64,000 nucleotides of DNA from Prosthecobacter sp. (lineage in GTDB: Bacteria > Verrucomicrobiota > Verrucomicrobiia > Verrucomicrobiales > Verrucomicrobiaceae), in the NCBI RefSeq assembly GCF_020439865.1, contig NZ_JAGRPF010000079.1, positions 1 through 64,000 of the forward strand, in the 5' to 3' direction. The translations under genes and the position numbers were made by a program. The notes under the pieces were generated by a model. The model saw only the letters and a program-made list of their open reading frames with translations. It did no database searches and was not told where the DNA came from. This document shows positions 55,049 to 64,000 of the stretch, piece after piece (positions within the stretch are counted from its first letter, which is position 1; each line of letters opens with the position of its first letter).

Positions 55049-57889
55049 TCAGTAGAGGTAGGCGAATTCGTTCGAGTTCAGCAGGACGAGACACACGTCG
55101 GCCAGCGCCCGTGTTTTAGCATCGCAATCGGTAGGCTGCAGGTCGGGAACGAAGTCGGCATAGGCCGGCAGCTTTTCATGAAAGCTGAACTTCTCGCCCG
55201 TGTTCTCCTCCACCGCTTCGCGTTTTACGGTGAGCGGTGGTTGATGCTTCGCAAAAGAGATCTGAGCCTGCTTGGCTTCCATTTGCTTCCAATGCGCTTC
55301 GCAGAGCGCCTTTTCGTCCGCCGCCGGCTTCCTGCCGAATGTCAGCTCAAAGACTCGTCCGACGGCATCAGTTGCCTTCTCCTTCATTACCCGATTCGCC
55401 AGCGCCAGGGCGCGATTATAGCTCGCCTGACCATTGAACAGGCTGAAGACCTGCGGCGTTACGGTTGAGACATCGCGTGCTTCGCAGGAAAAATCAGGCG
55501 CGGGTTCGTTGAAGACCTCCATGAACGGATCGCGCAGTCCGCGAATCTTCAGCGCATACAAACTGCGGCGATGGCGTTGTTGGGGCAGCGGGTTCGGCAC
55601 CCACGCGGAGGCGAACGTGCCCATCACCATGCGCGGCTGCATCGCCACCTCGATGTTGATCTCCGGCCGGTTCGGAATGCCGCCCATCACTGGATTCAAT
55701 TCGCCCGTGATGCTCAACATCGCGTCACGCAGTTCTTCCGCCATCAACCGCCGCGGTTTGAACACGGCATAGCTTTTCTCGGCGTCTTCGCGGCTCAACT
55801 TGGAATCCGCCATCTGCAGCTCCGAACTCCGCCGATACGCGGCGCTCGTCATGATCAGGCGGTGCATCTCCTTGAGGCTCCACTTCTTTTCCACCAGCGT
55901 TGCCGCGAGGAAATCGAGCAGCTCGGGATGCGTGGGCTTCTTGCCGGTGCTGCCGAAGTTGTTGGGATTTCCAGCGATGGCCTGGCCGAAATGCCAGAGC
56001 CACAGGCGGTTCACGATGGTGCGCGTGGTGAGCGGGTTGTCGGCGCTGGCAATCCAGTTGGCGAGCATCGTGCGCCGTCCTTCGATGGCGTCAGGAAACT
56101 CGATCGTGTTCAGAATCGACAGCACGCCCGGCTTCACCGGTTTCGTGGGGGAAAACGGATCCCCGCCGCCGAGGATCGCGGTTTGCTCGAGTTCACCTTC
56201 GGTCATGCGATCCTTCGGCATGCGCATTGGCTGGTTCACGCTGACCATCTGCGGCGTGCGGCCATCATAGACGCTGAAGGCAAACGGCTCGTAGCGGTCG
56301 AGTTCCCATTTGAGCCGCTCGAGACCTTTGCGCGCCACACGTTCGTTGCCGAAGTCTTCCGGCGTGAATCCAACGAGTTTGGGCGGATACTGACCCTCCG
56401 GCAGGCCTTGCTTCTGCAATGCGCTGCGTGCCACTTCGAAGACTCCGGTAAAGCTGCGTGCCTTCCTCATCTGGCCGCCGCCTTGCACAAACTTCCGAGC
56501 ATTGGCCACCGCCTTGTCCCAGACCGTGCGGTCGAGCTTCTTTTCAGCGAACCATTTCTCCGCATTGATGAGCATCTTATCGTCGAGCTGTTTCAAGACG
56601 GCCATGTGCTCGATCCGGCGTGTCTCCAGATACTTGCTTTCTTCGAATCCAGCCGTGTTCTCCGACTTCAGAAACGACGCGGGTCGCTCGGCAAGCTGCG
56701 TGGTGCCGAAGCAGGCTTGGATGGAGTAGTAGTCATGCGTTGGCACCGGATCGAACTTGTGATCGTGGCAGCGAGCGCATTGCAGTGAGTGTGCGAGGAA
56801 GGTTTCACCGACGCTGTTCGTCACGTCATCGAGGAAACGCTGTCGAGCCACTTTGGCCACCTCCATGCCGGTGAGTTCCCACGGCCCCATGCGCAGAAAG
56901 CCGACGGCGATGAGCATCTCCGGATCGTTCGACTTCATCTCATCGCCTGCGATCTGCTGCTTGATGAACTGATCATAGGGCTTGTCCTCATTGAAACTGC
57001 GCACCACATAGTCGCGGTAACGCCACGCATTGCCGCGTTCGTAGTCGTTAGCAAAACCGCTGCTGTCCGCGTAGCGCACCACATCCAGCCAGTGCCTCGC
57101 CATGCGTTCGCCGTAGTGCGGTGATTCAAGCAGCCGGTCGATCAAAGCCTTCGTGGCTGCATCCCCATCCTGAGCAAACGCCTTCTCAAAAGCCGCAATC
57201 TCTTCCGGCGTCGGAGGCAGGCCGAGCAAATCGAAGGTCGCACGACGAATGAAGGTGCGCGCATCCGCGGCGCTCGCTGGCTTCACACCTTCCGGCATCC
57301 GCATCGCGATCAGTGCGTCGATTGGATTCTCGCCGTTCCGCGTTTCGATTTCCGGCTTCTGTACTTTTTGATAGCCCCACAGTGCCTCCGGCTTGTAGCG
57401 CCGGTTCGCCCACTCGGGTGACAGCGCGCCCGTCGTTTTCACCGTGATGCCGTCTTCGGCGCTCCACTTCTTCGCATTGGCTTTGGCGATGGCATTCCGC
57501 TTCGCTTCATCCGGCCACGGTGCGCCACCGGCGATCCAGTCTTTGATCCACGCAAGCTGCTCCGCGTAAAGTTTGTCCGCCTCCTTCGGCGGCATCGGCT
57601 CCCAGTCATCCTCATGCTGGCGTGTCGAGGCGAGGTAGAGCGGGCTTTCTTCCGGCTTGCCGGGCACGAGCGCCTTCACCTCGCTCTCGCCGCCTTTGGT
57701 GGCGCTTTCGAGTGTGCGCATGTCGTAGTCGCCTTTGATTTTCTTCTCGTCATTGCCGTGGCAGGCGAGGCACTTCTCTTGAAACAACGGCCACACACGG
57801 CGGACAAACAAGGCCTCCGCGTCCTCAGCGTGGAGCGAGGAACCGAGCAGCAGGGCGATGAGGGTGATGTTTCGTGTCATGCGATCCAT
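55049..57889 (-). CDS. PSD1 / planctomycete-type cytochrome c protein, copy B
   Basis: The 946-residue exported protein has a signal peptide and one haem c site CLACH (40-44). The DUF1549 domain is at about 185-400 (ARTFIRRATFDLLGLPPTPEE, CARCHDHKFDPVPTHDYYS) and DUF1553 at about 620-930 (TRTIVNRLWLWHFGQAIAGNP, MHRLIMTSAAYRRSS, VFSLFNGQ). It lacks the discoidin-like insert of copy A. Two Met starts, at 57889 and 57880, are possible. It is upstream of DUF1501 copy B and divergent from an esterase gene (127-base gap). Confidence 0.9.
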   Translation of the reverse strand: MDRMTRNITLIALLLGSSLHAEDAEALFVRRVWPLFQEKCLACHGNDEKKIKGDYDMRTLESATKGGESEVKALVPGKPEESPLYLASTRQHEDDWEPMPPKEADKLYAEQLAWIKDWIAGGAPWPDEAKRNAIAKANAKKWSAEDGITVKTTGALSPEWANRRYKPEALWGYQKVQKPEIETRNGENPIDALIAMRMPEGVKPASAADARTFIRRATFDLLGLPPTPEEIAAFEKAFAQDGDAATKALIDRLLESPHYGERMARHWLDVVRYADSSGFANDYERGNAWRYRDYVVRSFNEDKPYDQFIKQQIAGDEMKSNDPEMLIAVGFLRMGPWELTGMEVAKVARQRFLDDVTNSVGETFLAHSLQCARCHDHKFDPVPTHDYYSIQACFGTTQLAERPASFLKSENTAGFEESKYLETRRIEHMAVLKQLDDKMLINAEKWFAEKKLDRTVWDKAVANARKFVQGGGQMRKARSFTGVFEVARSALQKQGLPEGQYPPKLVGFTPEDFGNERVARKGLERLKWELDRYEPFAFSVYDGRTPQMVSVNQPMRMPKDRMTEGELEQTAILGGGDPFSPTKPVKPGVLSILNTIEFPDAIEGRRTMLANWIASADNPLTTRTIVNRLWLWHFGQAIAGNPNNFGSTGKKPTHPELLDFLAATLVEKKWSLKEMHRLIMTSAAYRRSSELQMADSKLSREDAEKSYAVFKPRRLMAEELRDAMLSITGELNPVMGGIPNRPEINIEVAMQPRMVMGTFASAWVPNPLPQQRHRRSLYALKIRGLRDPFMEVFNEPAPDFSCEARDVSTVTPQVFSLFNGQASYNRALALANRVMKEKATDAVGRVFELTFGRKPAADEKALCEAHWKQMEAKQAQISFAKHQPPLTVKREAVEENTGEKFSFHEKLPAYADFVPDLQPTDCDAKTRALADVCLVLLNSNEFAYLY

Positions 57890-58016
57890 GGAAAACGAAG
57901 GAGAAAGGCGTTCATTTCTATCCCGTCGCAGGCCGGACGAGTGCCAAAAAAGGCGCCGAATGATTTGAGCAGAGGCGACACTTGTCCGTGTGCCTGCTGC
58001 TGGCTAGGATTCTTCC

Positions 58017-58979
58017 ATGAACAGAACCTCTTTTTGGCTTTGCCTCGGCATGACGTTGATTCCGCTTGGCGGCACTCTTTCGGGGCAATTCCAGGCGGCA
58101 CCCGGCGTCTCCGTGCAGTGTTTCATTGAGATCCCCAAAGACGCACCGCGGTCCAAGGTGGACCCGAAAGTTCCTGATGGAGTCACGCCTCATGAAAACA
58201 TCGTCTTCGGCACAGGCGGCGGGCGTGAACTGAAACTCGATCTCTACACACCCTCCGGCGAGGGACCACACGCGGCCGTGATGTTGGTGCATGGAGGCGG
58301 TTGGACCGGAGGCAACAAGGAGGCTTTCCGTTCGATGGCCCAACAATTCGCCGCGCGAGGTTTTGTCGCCGCGACGATCGAGTACCGTCTCGCCACCGAG
58401 GCGCCGTTTCCGGGCGCGGTGGAGGATTGCAAAGCTGCATTGCGCTGGCTGCGGGCGAACGCAGCCACTTACAAGATCGATCCGGCGCGCATCGGCGCTG
58501 TCGGCGGTTCGGCGGGCGGTCATCTCGCCGGCATGGTCGCCACGACGTCAGACCCCGCGCAGTTCGAAGGCAGCGGTGGCAACGCAGACCAAAGCAGCGC
58601 TCTTCAGGCCGTGGTGCTCATGGGCGCAGGCGTCGATCAGGCCACACGTGCGCAGGAGTCGCCGAAGCCGATCGACAGCCAGCTCAAGTTCTTCGGCGGC
58701 ACCTACGCCGAGAAGAAAGACGTCTATGTCGCCGCCTCGCCCATCACGCATGTCAGTGCCAGAACACCTCCGATGCTCTTCATCGAAGGCGAATTCGACA
58801 CGCCGGGCGAACGCTACATTGAGATGCGGAAGAAACTCGACGCGCTCCAGGTTCCCAACCGTCTCGTCATCGTCCAAGGCGGCAAGCATGGCTGCTGGGG
58901 CCAGAATCCGTGGATGATGCCGATGGTGGAGGAGATCGCGTCGTTCTTGAAGACGCACCTCGCAGCGTCAGCAAAGTAG
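58017..58979 (+). CDS. Secreted alpha/beta hydrolase, BD-FAE/lipase-type, copy 1
   Basis: The 320-residue protein has a signal peptide (LCLGMTLIPLGGTLSG) and the HGGGW oxyanion motif, the nucleophile Ser in GGSAGGHL, the Asp in EGEFDTPGE and the His in GGKHGCW. This is the bifunctional-family carboxylesterase / acetyl-xylan-esterase-like group. Substrate probably an acetylated or feruloylated polysaccharide. It is related to the hydrolase at 61598; the two flank a TPR/lectin gene on the opposite strand. It is divergent from PSD1 copy B and followed by a hairpin-rich gap. Confidence 0.85.
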   Translation: MNRTSFWLCLGMTLIPLGGTLSGQFQAAPGVSVQCFIEIPKDAPRSKVDPKVPDGVTPHENIVFGTGGGRELKLDLYTPSGEGPHAAVMLVHGGGWTGGNKEAFRSMAQQFAARGFVAATIEYRLATEAPFPGAVEDCKAALRWLRANAATYKIDPARIGAVGGSAGGHLAGMVATTSDPAQFEGSGGNADQSSALQAVVLMGAGVDQATRAQESPKPIDSQLKFFGGTYAEKKDVYVAASPITHVSARTPPMLFIEGEFDTPGERYIEMRKKLDALQVPNRLVIVQGGKHGCWGQNPWMMPMVEEIASFLKTHLAASAK

Positions 58980-58980
58980 C

Positions 58981-59168
58981 CATCTTGCTCCGCAAGATGA
59001 GCAAAACGTCAGCCAAACATCCAACGGCTTCAAAGATCACAATCGCTCGTGGTTGCGTGAGCGCTATGTTCCTCTCGACGGAGCGAGAGGACTGCTTTGC
59101 TTCGCGTGAAGCCAGCCTGCCTCTTCAAATGCTTTGAGAGACGTCCGCTCCTCCCTTCGCCCAGGAGC
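58981..59168. other. Cluster of four short hairpins in an intergenic gap
   Basis: Perfect inverted repeats follow one another: CATCTTG-CTCCG-CAAGATG (58981-58999), CCTCTCG-ACGGAG-CGAGAGG (59071-59090), a GCTTC/GAAGC pair (about 59097-59112), and GCTCCT ... AGGAGC (59147-59168). None has a T run except weak ones. No open reading frame in the gap. It could be a transcript 3' structure, a small RNA or decayed repeats. Confidence 0.4.
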
Positions 59169-59193
59169 GAAGTTCGCCGGCGGCTGATGAGTC

Positions 59194-61515
59194 TTACTCT
59201 TCCCGATTGGGCATGAAGCGCGGAATGAAAATAGCCACGAGAGCCAGCAGTCCGATCAATCCGGCTTTCCAGATCCAGTCGAAGTCCGCAGCCCGGATCA
59301 GTGATGTTCCTCCGTCTGCTTGAGAGGAGGTTTTCGGTCCTAGGTCTGCCGCGGTGATTTTGCGGATGCTCACGTTGCGAACTCGCACCTGGGTTCCGAC
59401 GGGCAGGCGATAGGCGCTGAAGCCCAGCATGCCGGATTCAGTCTCGAGCCCGAGACGTGCCATGTCGTAGCCGGAGGTCATGGTGCGACCGTTCACGTCG
59501 TAGCTCAGCTTCCCATCCGCGGCGCGAATGCTGAAGGTGTTCCATTCCCGAAGGCTGAAAGGAATGTCCGGCGTGCTCTCGTTGCCGTCACAATAAGCCT
59601 TGGTGCAGGCGGAACCGCCGCCCAGATAGTAGATCATGGCACGCACTCCACTGGTGCAGGTTGGCAGCCAGTGGATCATGGGCGCAAAGCCGGTACCGAA
59701 CTGGCTTCTCTGCACCGAGTCCGGAATGTCGAAGGCGATTTCGCCCTTCATCTCCACGTTGGGCTCCATGGGGACCTTCAGCACAAATCGTGAGCGTGGA
59801 TGATCGGTGCCGTGGCAGATCAGGCTGCCGTCCGGATTCACAGTCCAGTCACCTTCCTCCGACTGATAGAACGCGGTGAGATGCTTGTGGAAATGCACGT
59901 CCACCCAGCCGCCTGCATTGACCGCCTCTTGAAGGCCTGTGATCTCCTTGGCCTCCCGCAGATAGGCAGCCGCATCTGACGACAGTCCCTTTTCGTCGAT
60001 CTTCATGAATGTCGCGTGGATGTCGCTCAGGGGAGTCTTGGGCGCAGGATTGGCTGCGGCGCGAATTGCTTCGCCATACGCGCCGTTGTCTGCTGCCACC
60101 TCGGCACGTAGAAAGTCTTCGTGCATCAGCATTTCGCTCAGCCGATCCCGCGTGCTGCGGTGAAGGCGCGGGCCGGCGGCATCCAGCGCCTTCTGCGCCA
60201 GGGCATCATCGTCGGCTAAAAAGGCGCACATGGCTGCATCGGACACCCGCAGATGGCGCATGAGGGGCGGCGAGGAGACGGTGCCTTCCAAATAGCCACG
60301 GCTCATGTCCACCATGGCCTGTTGGACCTCACGATGGCGGAAGACAGCGTGGGGATTGTAGATTTCCTCGGTCACGGCCATTGCGGCGACCATGAGCTGG
60401 GACGGCACCATCGTATCATAGCGCTTCGTGGCCGCGCAGGCTTTGCCGAAGGCCAGCATCAACGCATGACTGCCGCTCCACCGCGGGCGATAGGCATAGA
60501 GCAGCGCCTTGTAGGCCGGCGCATAGTCAAACTGGGCGCTCACGGAGCGATCAAACCATGCGCGCAGTTCGGTCGGGTCCATGCCTTCGCCCATGGCCAC
60601 GCCGATCATTGTTGACGCCGCCTCGGGGCGGTCAGGTCTCAGACGCGAGGCTTTGCCCAGCAGATCGCGTGCGGATTTCAAATGTTCGGCAAAGCCCTTC
60701 CACTGTTCGTCCTTCACCTCCGACGCCCATGAATCGCTGCGTTTCACCCAGGCCAGATGCTTCTCAGCGGTTCCGCGCAAAGTGAATTTCACCCAGTCGG
60801 GAAGTGTGCTGGCGTCCACAGTGCGGCTGTAGTGTTCCAGCGGTTCCGGCCTGGTGAAGTTGATGGTATTCAGCACCAGCACATGATGTCGGACCAGCAC
60901 CGTGTGCGTGGCCTCATCGTAACTTCCGTCCGAAAGAGTCCGCTCAATCGCATTTAACCAGCGGTTCTCGAGATCGTCTGTGTCGATGCCCTCCCTGTTC
61001 GCCACCAGCCAGCGCGAGTATATCACCACCATTTCCAGCGCACCGTTCAGTCCGCCCTGTTCGAGTGCTTTTTCCAGCAGCGGCCTGCCTTCACGCCAGT
61101 CCATCTTTTCGGCAAACAGGGCACGGGCCCCCAGTTCGAGCAGGAGTGGATCTTCGTTGGTCTTTTTGAGCAGTTCACGGAAGCGATCTGCCAGTGGGGC
61201 GAGCTCGTTCGAATCCGCGTGGTCTTTCGCGAACTGTTCAAAGGCCGCCTCCACCAAGGCCGTGGCCTCATCCGCCCATGGCTGCCTCTGCCACTTTTCC
61301 TGTGCAGGCTTCAACAACATGCGATGGGCCCAGGCCTGTTCTTCCGCGAGGAAATCCTTCTCCAGAAACGCTCCGTCCCTGATTGGAATGGGTTCCACCA
61401 CAGGGAAAGCCGGTTCCTGAGGCTCCGTCGGTCTTAGAGGGAGGGCTCTCAATGCAGAATCATTGGCAAGAACCAGCAGAAGCAGCCAGGGGCGGAGCGA
61501 CAGGAAATGTCTCAT
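59194..61515 (-). CDS. Exported TPR-like protein with lectin-like domain and C-terminal TM
   Basis: The 773-residue product has a signal peptide (RPWLLLLVLANDSALRA), a long helical TPR-like region (about 60-510; LLLELGARALFAEKMDWREG, EAASTMIGVAMGEG) resembling DUF4034-type proteins. A concanavalin-like beta-sandwich follows near 540-690 (WTVNPDGSLICHGTDHP, FSLREWNTFSIRAADGKLSYDVNGR), of the 3-keto-disaccharide hydrolase / DUF1080 pattern. It ends with a TM (WKAGLIGLLALVAIFIP) and a basic tail. It sits between two secreted esterases; role unknown, possibly carbohydrate recognition at the cell surface. Confidence 0.78.
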   Translation of the reverse strand: MRHFLSLRPWLLLLVLANDSALRALPLRPTEPQEPAFPVVEPIPIRDGAFLEKDFLAEEQAWAHRMLLKPAQEKWQRQPWADEATALVEAAFEQFAKDHADSNELAPLADRFRELLKKTNEDPLLLELGARALFAEKMDWREGRPLLEKALEQGGLNGALEMVVIYSRWLVANREGIDTDDLENRWLNAIERTLSDGSYDEATHTVLVRHHVLVLNTINFTRPEPLEHYSRTVDASTLPDWVKFTLRGTAEKHLAWVKRSDSWASEVKDEQWKGFAEHLKSARDLLGKASRLRPDRPEAASTMIGVAMGEGMDPTELRAWFDRSVSAQFDYAPAYKALLYAYRPRWSGSHALMLAFGKACAATKRYDTMVPSQLMVAAMAVTEEIYNPHAVFRHREVQQAMVDMSRGYLEGTVSSPPLMRHLRVSDAAMCAFLADDDALAQKALDAAGPRLHRSTRDRLSEMLMHEDFLRAEVAADNGAYGEAIRAAANPAPKTPLSDIHATFMKIDEKGLSSDAAAYLREAKEITGLQEAVNAGGWVDVHFHKHLTAFYQSEEGDWTVNPDGSLICHGTDHPRSRFVLKVPMEPNVEMKGEIAFDIPDSVQRSQFGTGFAPMIHWLPTCTSGVRAMIYYLGGGSACTKAYCDGNESTPDIPFSLREWNTFSIRAADGKLSYDVNGRTMTSGYDMARLGLETESGMLGFSAYRLPVGTQVRVRNVSIRKITAADLGPKTSSQADGGTSLIRAADFDWIWKAGLIGLLALVAIFIPRFMPNREE

Positions 61516-61597
61516 GGTGGTTCCGTCATACCAAGCGTCTGGCTTGTGTCGCAAGACTAAAATGAAGGACGCAAGAATCGCTCTTCCGCACGCAGGA

Positions 61598-62506
61598 TCA
61601 CTGATCCTTCAAGTGCTTGGCGAAAAACTCCGCACAGGCTTGCAGGCCGATGTCGAATGACGTTTGTCTGCCGAGGAAGGCATGCGGCGCCTGCGGGATC
61701 CTGATGAAGCCGGTGGGGATGCCGAGTTTCTCCAGGTCGGCCCGCGTCTCGTCGGCGTGCGTGCTGGGATCATCGAGTTCGCCGGCCATGAAGAGCAGCG
61801 GCGGATCGGCCTTGTCCAGGTGATGACGCGGCGACGCCATCGCATAGGTCTGCGGGATCTTTGCCTGCGAATCGCCGAGGAAGGGGCGGTAGTGCGGATT
61901 GTTGGGCGCGGCGGAAAGTTCGCCGATGCGGGCGCTTTCGAGATCGCTCTGCGCACCCATCGCCACGCAGGCCTGCACAGTGCTGGATTGATCCGCGTTG
62001 CCACCGTCGCCTTCGAGTTCCTTCACGCCGCCGCTCGTGGCTAGCAGCGCTGCGAGGTGGCCGCCCGCCGACAATCCGGTGACGCCGATGGCATCGCTCT
62101 GGATGCCGTATTTCGCCGCATTCGCACGGAGGAATCGCACCGCGGCCTTGCAGTCCTGAATCGCGGCGGGGAATTTTGCCTCACCGCTGAGACGATAGCT
62201 GATCGAGACGGTGACATAACCTTTCGCCGCCAGTGCCTGCGCCAGATTCGCCATCGAGTTGCGATCACCCTGAAACCAGCCGCCGCCGTGAATGCAAACG
62301 ATCGCGGGCAGCGGCTGCGATGCCGCCTTCGGCCGCCAGAGATCGAGTTGCATCTCGCGTTCGCCATAGCGGGCATAGACAAGCCCCGGATGCGCTTCGA
62401 GTGATGCGACGACTTCCGGCGCGAGCTTCACGGGCGTGGCTTTCGGCTTGGTCGGTTGTTGAGCGATGGCGGTGGTGACTAGAAGGATCGGAAGAAGGAA
62501 TCTCAT
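61598..62506 (-). CDS. Secreted alpha/beta hydrolase, BD-FAE/lipase-type, copy 2
   Basis: The 302-residue protein has a short signal peptide (LLPILLVTTAIA) and the same motifs as the copy at 58017: HGGGWFQGDRNSMANLAQAL, GLSAGGHLA, AGELDDPSTHADE, IPQAPHAFLG. Its start overlaps the end of the FecR-LamG gene by 4 bases, so it is translated as part of that unit. Substrate probably an esterified polysaccharide. Confidence 0.85.
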   Translation of the reverse strand: MRFLLPILLVTTAIAQQPTKPKATPVKLAPEVVASLEAHPGLVYARYGEREMQLDLWRPKAASQPLPAIVCIHGGGWFQGDRNSMANLAQALAAKGYVTVSISYRLSGEAKFPAAIQDCKAAVRFLRANAAKYGIQSDAIGVTGLSAGGHLAALLATSGGVKELEGDGGNADQSSTVQACVAMGAQSDLESARIGELSAAPNNPHYRPFLGDSQAKIPQTYAMASPRHHLDKADPPLLFMAGELDDPSTHADETRADLEKLGIPTGFIRIPQAPHAFLGRQTSFDIGLQACAEFFAKHLKDQ

Positions 62507-64000
62507 TCGGGTTTGCCCTGTTGGTAGATGGTCAGGATTTCGGAGGTCGATAAAACGGCGCTGTAGATCGCAAATTCATCAATCGCTCCGTTCAGATTGC
62601 GAATGGGGGAGGGGTGGCCTTCGGTGGGAAGCCCCCAGTTGCCGATCTCGCAGGGGCCGAAGGTGATGTCGCGGCCAGGGGCATGAAGGTACGAAACTTC
62701 GCGATCCACTTCATGGCCGTCGAAGTACTGGATGACCTCGCCGCTTTGGCTGTCGTAGGTCACGGCGAGGTGATGCCAGCGGCCGAGGCTGTCGGCAGTG
62801 AAGACGGGCTGGCTGAAATACATCTGGTTGTATTTGCCGGCTTTGATCTGGTTGTTGGGCCGGTAGGCGATGCTGAACATGAGGCTGCCGTCCTCGTAGA
62901 TCTGCCAGTGCGGCTCGCCGTTCTCGTAGCCGTCGGTGAGCAGCAGCGAGTTGTAGGTCTTGTCCACGCTGTCCACTTTCACCCAGCAGGCGAGCGTAAG
63001 CGCGTGGTAGGTGCCGTCGAGATTCAAACGCACGCGATCACCGGGCCGTTTGAACTCGAGGGCCTCCTTGCCGGGCCAGCGTCCCTGCGTCCAACGCGCA
63101 CCGACAGCTCCGCCTGCGCGATTGGGACGACGTGGCTCGGTGAAGTTGTTCACGAGGCGGTCCCAGCGGTCGTCAGGCCAGTGCTTGAAGGCGTAATAGG
63201 CGATGAGTCGCGGATCCTTGCGTGTTTCGAGCGACCACTTCTGCCAGACGTCGAAACGCTGCGCCGCACGCTGTTTCACGAGGTCCTGCAATTCGCCGAC
63301 TGGCAGGAAGCCCGCGCTGGTGGTGCCGAGTGTCATACCCTGCTTCAGGCTCGCGGGCGGCTGGTCGGTGTGCGCGATGACCTCGCCCTCGAACACATGC
63401 ACGGCGCTCGTGCCGTCCTTCACATTCAGCGCAAACTCGGTGCCGAGATCCTCCAGCTTCATGTCCGGCGCATGCATGAGGAAACCCTTTGCCGCAGGCG
63501 GCACATGCACGCGCACGCGACCGCTCACACAACGCGCCTCCCACGCGGAGATGACCTCGATCTCCGCATTGCCTTCGATCAAAGCCGTCGCGCCGCTGAA
63601 GAACTCGATCTGCGCGAGTCCTTTCGCGAGCTTCAGCGTGCCGGGCGCGAGCGTTTCACCGCTGCGATGCGTGCTTTGCGTGAACTCGGCATCCAAGGTC
63701 TGGCTCAGAATCGCCACGCCGTTCGAGGTGGCTTCGATAACGGCTGCTTCGCGAGGCCAGAAGATGAAACCAGCTACGACAACAGCTGCCGCCGCGAATG
63801 GGACGATGAACTTTTGCCACCGTGGCGATCGTTTTGCTGCCGATGCCTGACTTGGCAGCCTGCCAGTGCCAATCTGCGGTTGTTGGAGCAGGCGCGCGTG
63901 TTGATCGGCGAGTTCGAGGTAAAGACGACGCGCTTGCCAGTCTCCGCGAAGGAGTTCTTCGAGATGCGCATGCTGCTCCGGTGTGAGCTCGCCATCGAGT
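62503..64000 (-). CDS. FecR-type protein with LamG domain, cut off at the window's right edge
   Basis: The frame is open from the stop to the last base of the window, so the 5' end is missing. Visible order: a helical cytoplasmic N-part (ELTPEQHAHLEELLRGDWQA near the edge), a membrane segment (IVPFAAAAVVVAGFIFW), a FecR-type domain (LAQIEFFSGATALIEGNAEI, DGTSAVHVFEGEV) and a LamG/concanavalin domain at the end (YHALTLACWVKVDS, GRWHHLAVTYDSQSG, NLNGAIDEFAIY). In Planctomycetes and Verrucomicrobiota such proteins are usually next to an ECF sigma factor and act as membrane anti-sigma-like or surface proteins. The neighbouring sigma factor is probably just outside. It overlaps the esterase by 4 bases. 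Confidence 0.85.
   Translation of the reverse strand, partial: LDGELTPEQHAHLEELLRGDWQARRLYLELADQHARLLQQPQIGTGRLPSQASAAKRSPRWQKFIVPFAAAAVVVAGFIFWPREAAVIEATSNGVAILSQTLDAEFTQSTHRSGETLAPGTLKLAKGLAQIEFFSGATALIEGNAEIEVISAWEARCVSGRVRVHVPPAAKGFLMHAPDMKLEDLGTEFALNVKDGTSAVHVFEGEVIAHTDQPPASLKQGMTLGTTSAGFLPVGELQDLVKQRAAQRFDVWQKWSLETRKDPRLIAYYAFKHWPDDRWDRLVNNFTEPRRPNRAGGAVGARWTQGRWPGKEALEFKRPGDRVRLNLDGTYHALTLACWVKVDSVDKTYNSLLLTDGYENGEPHWQIYEDGSLMFSIAYRPNNQIKAGKYNQMYFSQPVFTADSLGRWHHLAVTYDSQSGEVIQYFDGHEVDREVSYLHAPGRDITFGPCEIGNWGLPTEGHPSPIRNLNGAIDEFAIYSAVLSTSEILTIYQQGKPE

Overview
The window is a gene-dense, GC-rich piece of a bacterial chromosome that most resembles the phylum Verrucomicrobiota (Prosthecobacter/Verrucomicrobium-like). 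The basis is gene content: two cassettes of DUF1501 protein plus PSD1/planctomycete-type cytochrome c protein, a large PVC-type haem-binding beta-propeller/HEAT protein, a FecR-LamG protein, and above all a block from 41529 to 48730 laid out like the Akkermansia muciniphila Amuc_1102-1101-1100-1099-1098 locus. No rRNA, tRNA, CRISPR array, transposase or phage gene was recognised. This assignment is inference from family knowledge; no search was run.

Layout. 1-1380: a possible HNH/AHH-type nuclease end and an overlapping partner gene (toxin/immunity-like). 1498-2464: a tandem duplication carrying two secreted EF-hand proteins, each with its own terminator. 2564-7164: PIN-PhoH ATPase, flavin-binding split-barrel protein, AI-2E-type transporter overlapping a fluoride channel, and the khpA-rpsP pair. 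7274-13621 (minus): SDR, FadR-type regulator, PSD1 cytochrome and DUF1501 protein, with a probable operator in front of the regulator. 13722-23362: a single-pass membrane protein, the PVC haem protein, a DUF5069 protein, a zinc-ribbon transmembrane Ser/Thr kinase, an RluA pseudouridine synthase, an ArsC/Spx-like protein, a secreted esterase and a small unknown protein.

23579-34876 (plus) is a MoxR/Bat-type cluster: MoxR ATPase, a small unknown gene, DUF58, a BatA-type VWA protein, a 1411-residue coiled-coil protein with a Gly/Gln-rich repeat tract, and an FHA-like/TM/Sel1-repeat protein. 34973-41007 (minus) holds a 901-residue protein made of three repeated secretin-related modules without the secretin barrel end, an alpha-toroid protein, a YdjY-domain protein and an orphan sugar-binding lipoprotein. 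41188-41471 is a frameshifted remnant of a UDP-glucuronate decarboxylase-like gene. 41529-48730 (plus) is the Amuc_1102-1098-like secretion/pilus block (secreted protein, PilM-PilN fusion, PilO-like protein, calcium-site protein, TPR-secretin), closed by a strong terminator and followed by coaE-rho-rnd in overlapping order.

52052-64000: a double ModA-like binding protein, a second DUF1501/PSD1 cassette, two related secreted alpha/beta hydrolases around a TPR/lectin-like membrane protein, and a FecR-LamG protein that runs off the right edge. Short dispersed inverted repeats of at least three families lie in the intergenic gaps (23399, 26023, 34905 and 37752).

The most interesting feature is the link between the Amuc_1098-like secretin and the nearby three-module protein. 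The latter repeats the secretin's N-domain and its TKSGTRA and EPTxGADGxTI core motifs three times, but lacks the IPLLGDLPFVG end of the secretin. It may be an accessory ring or competitor of the secretin.
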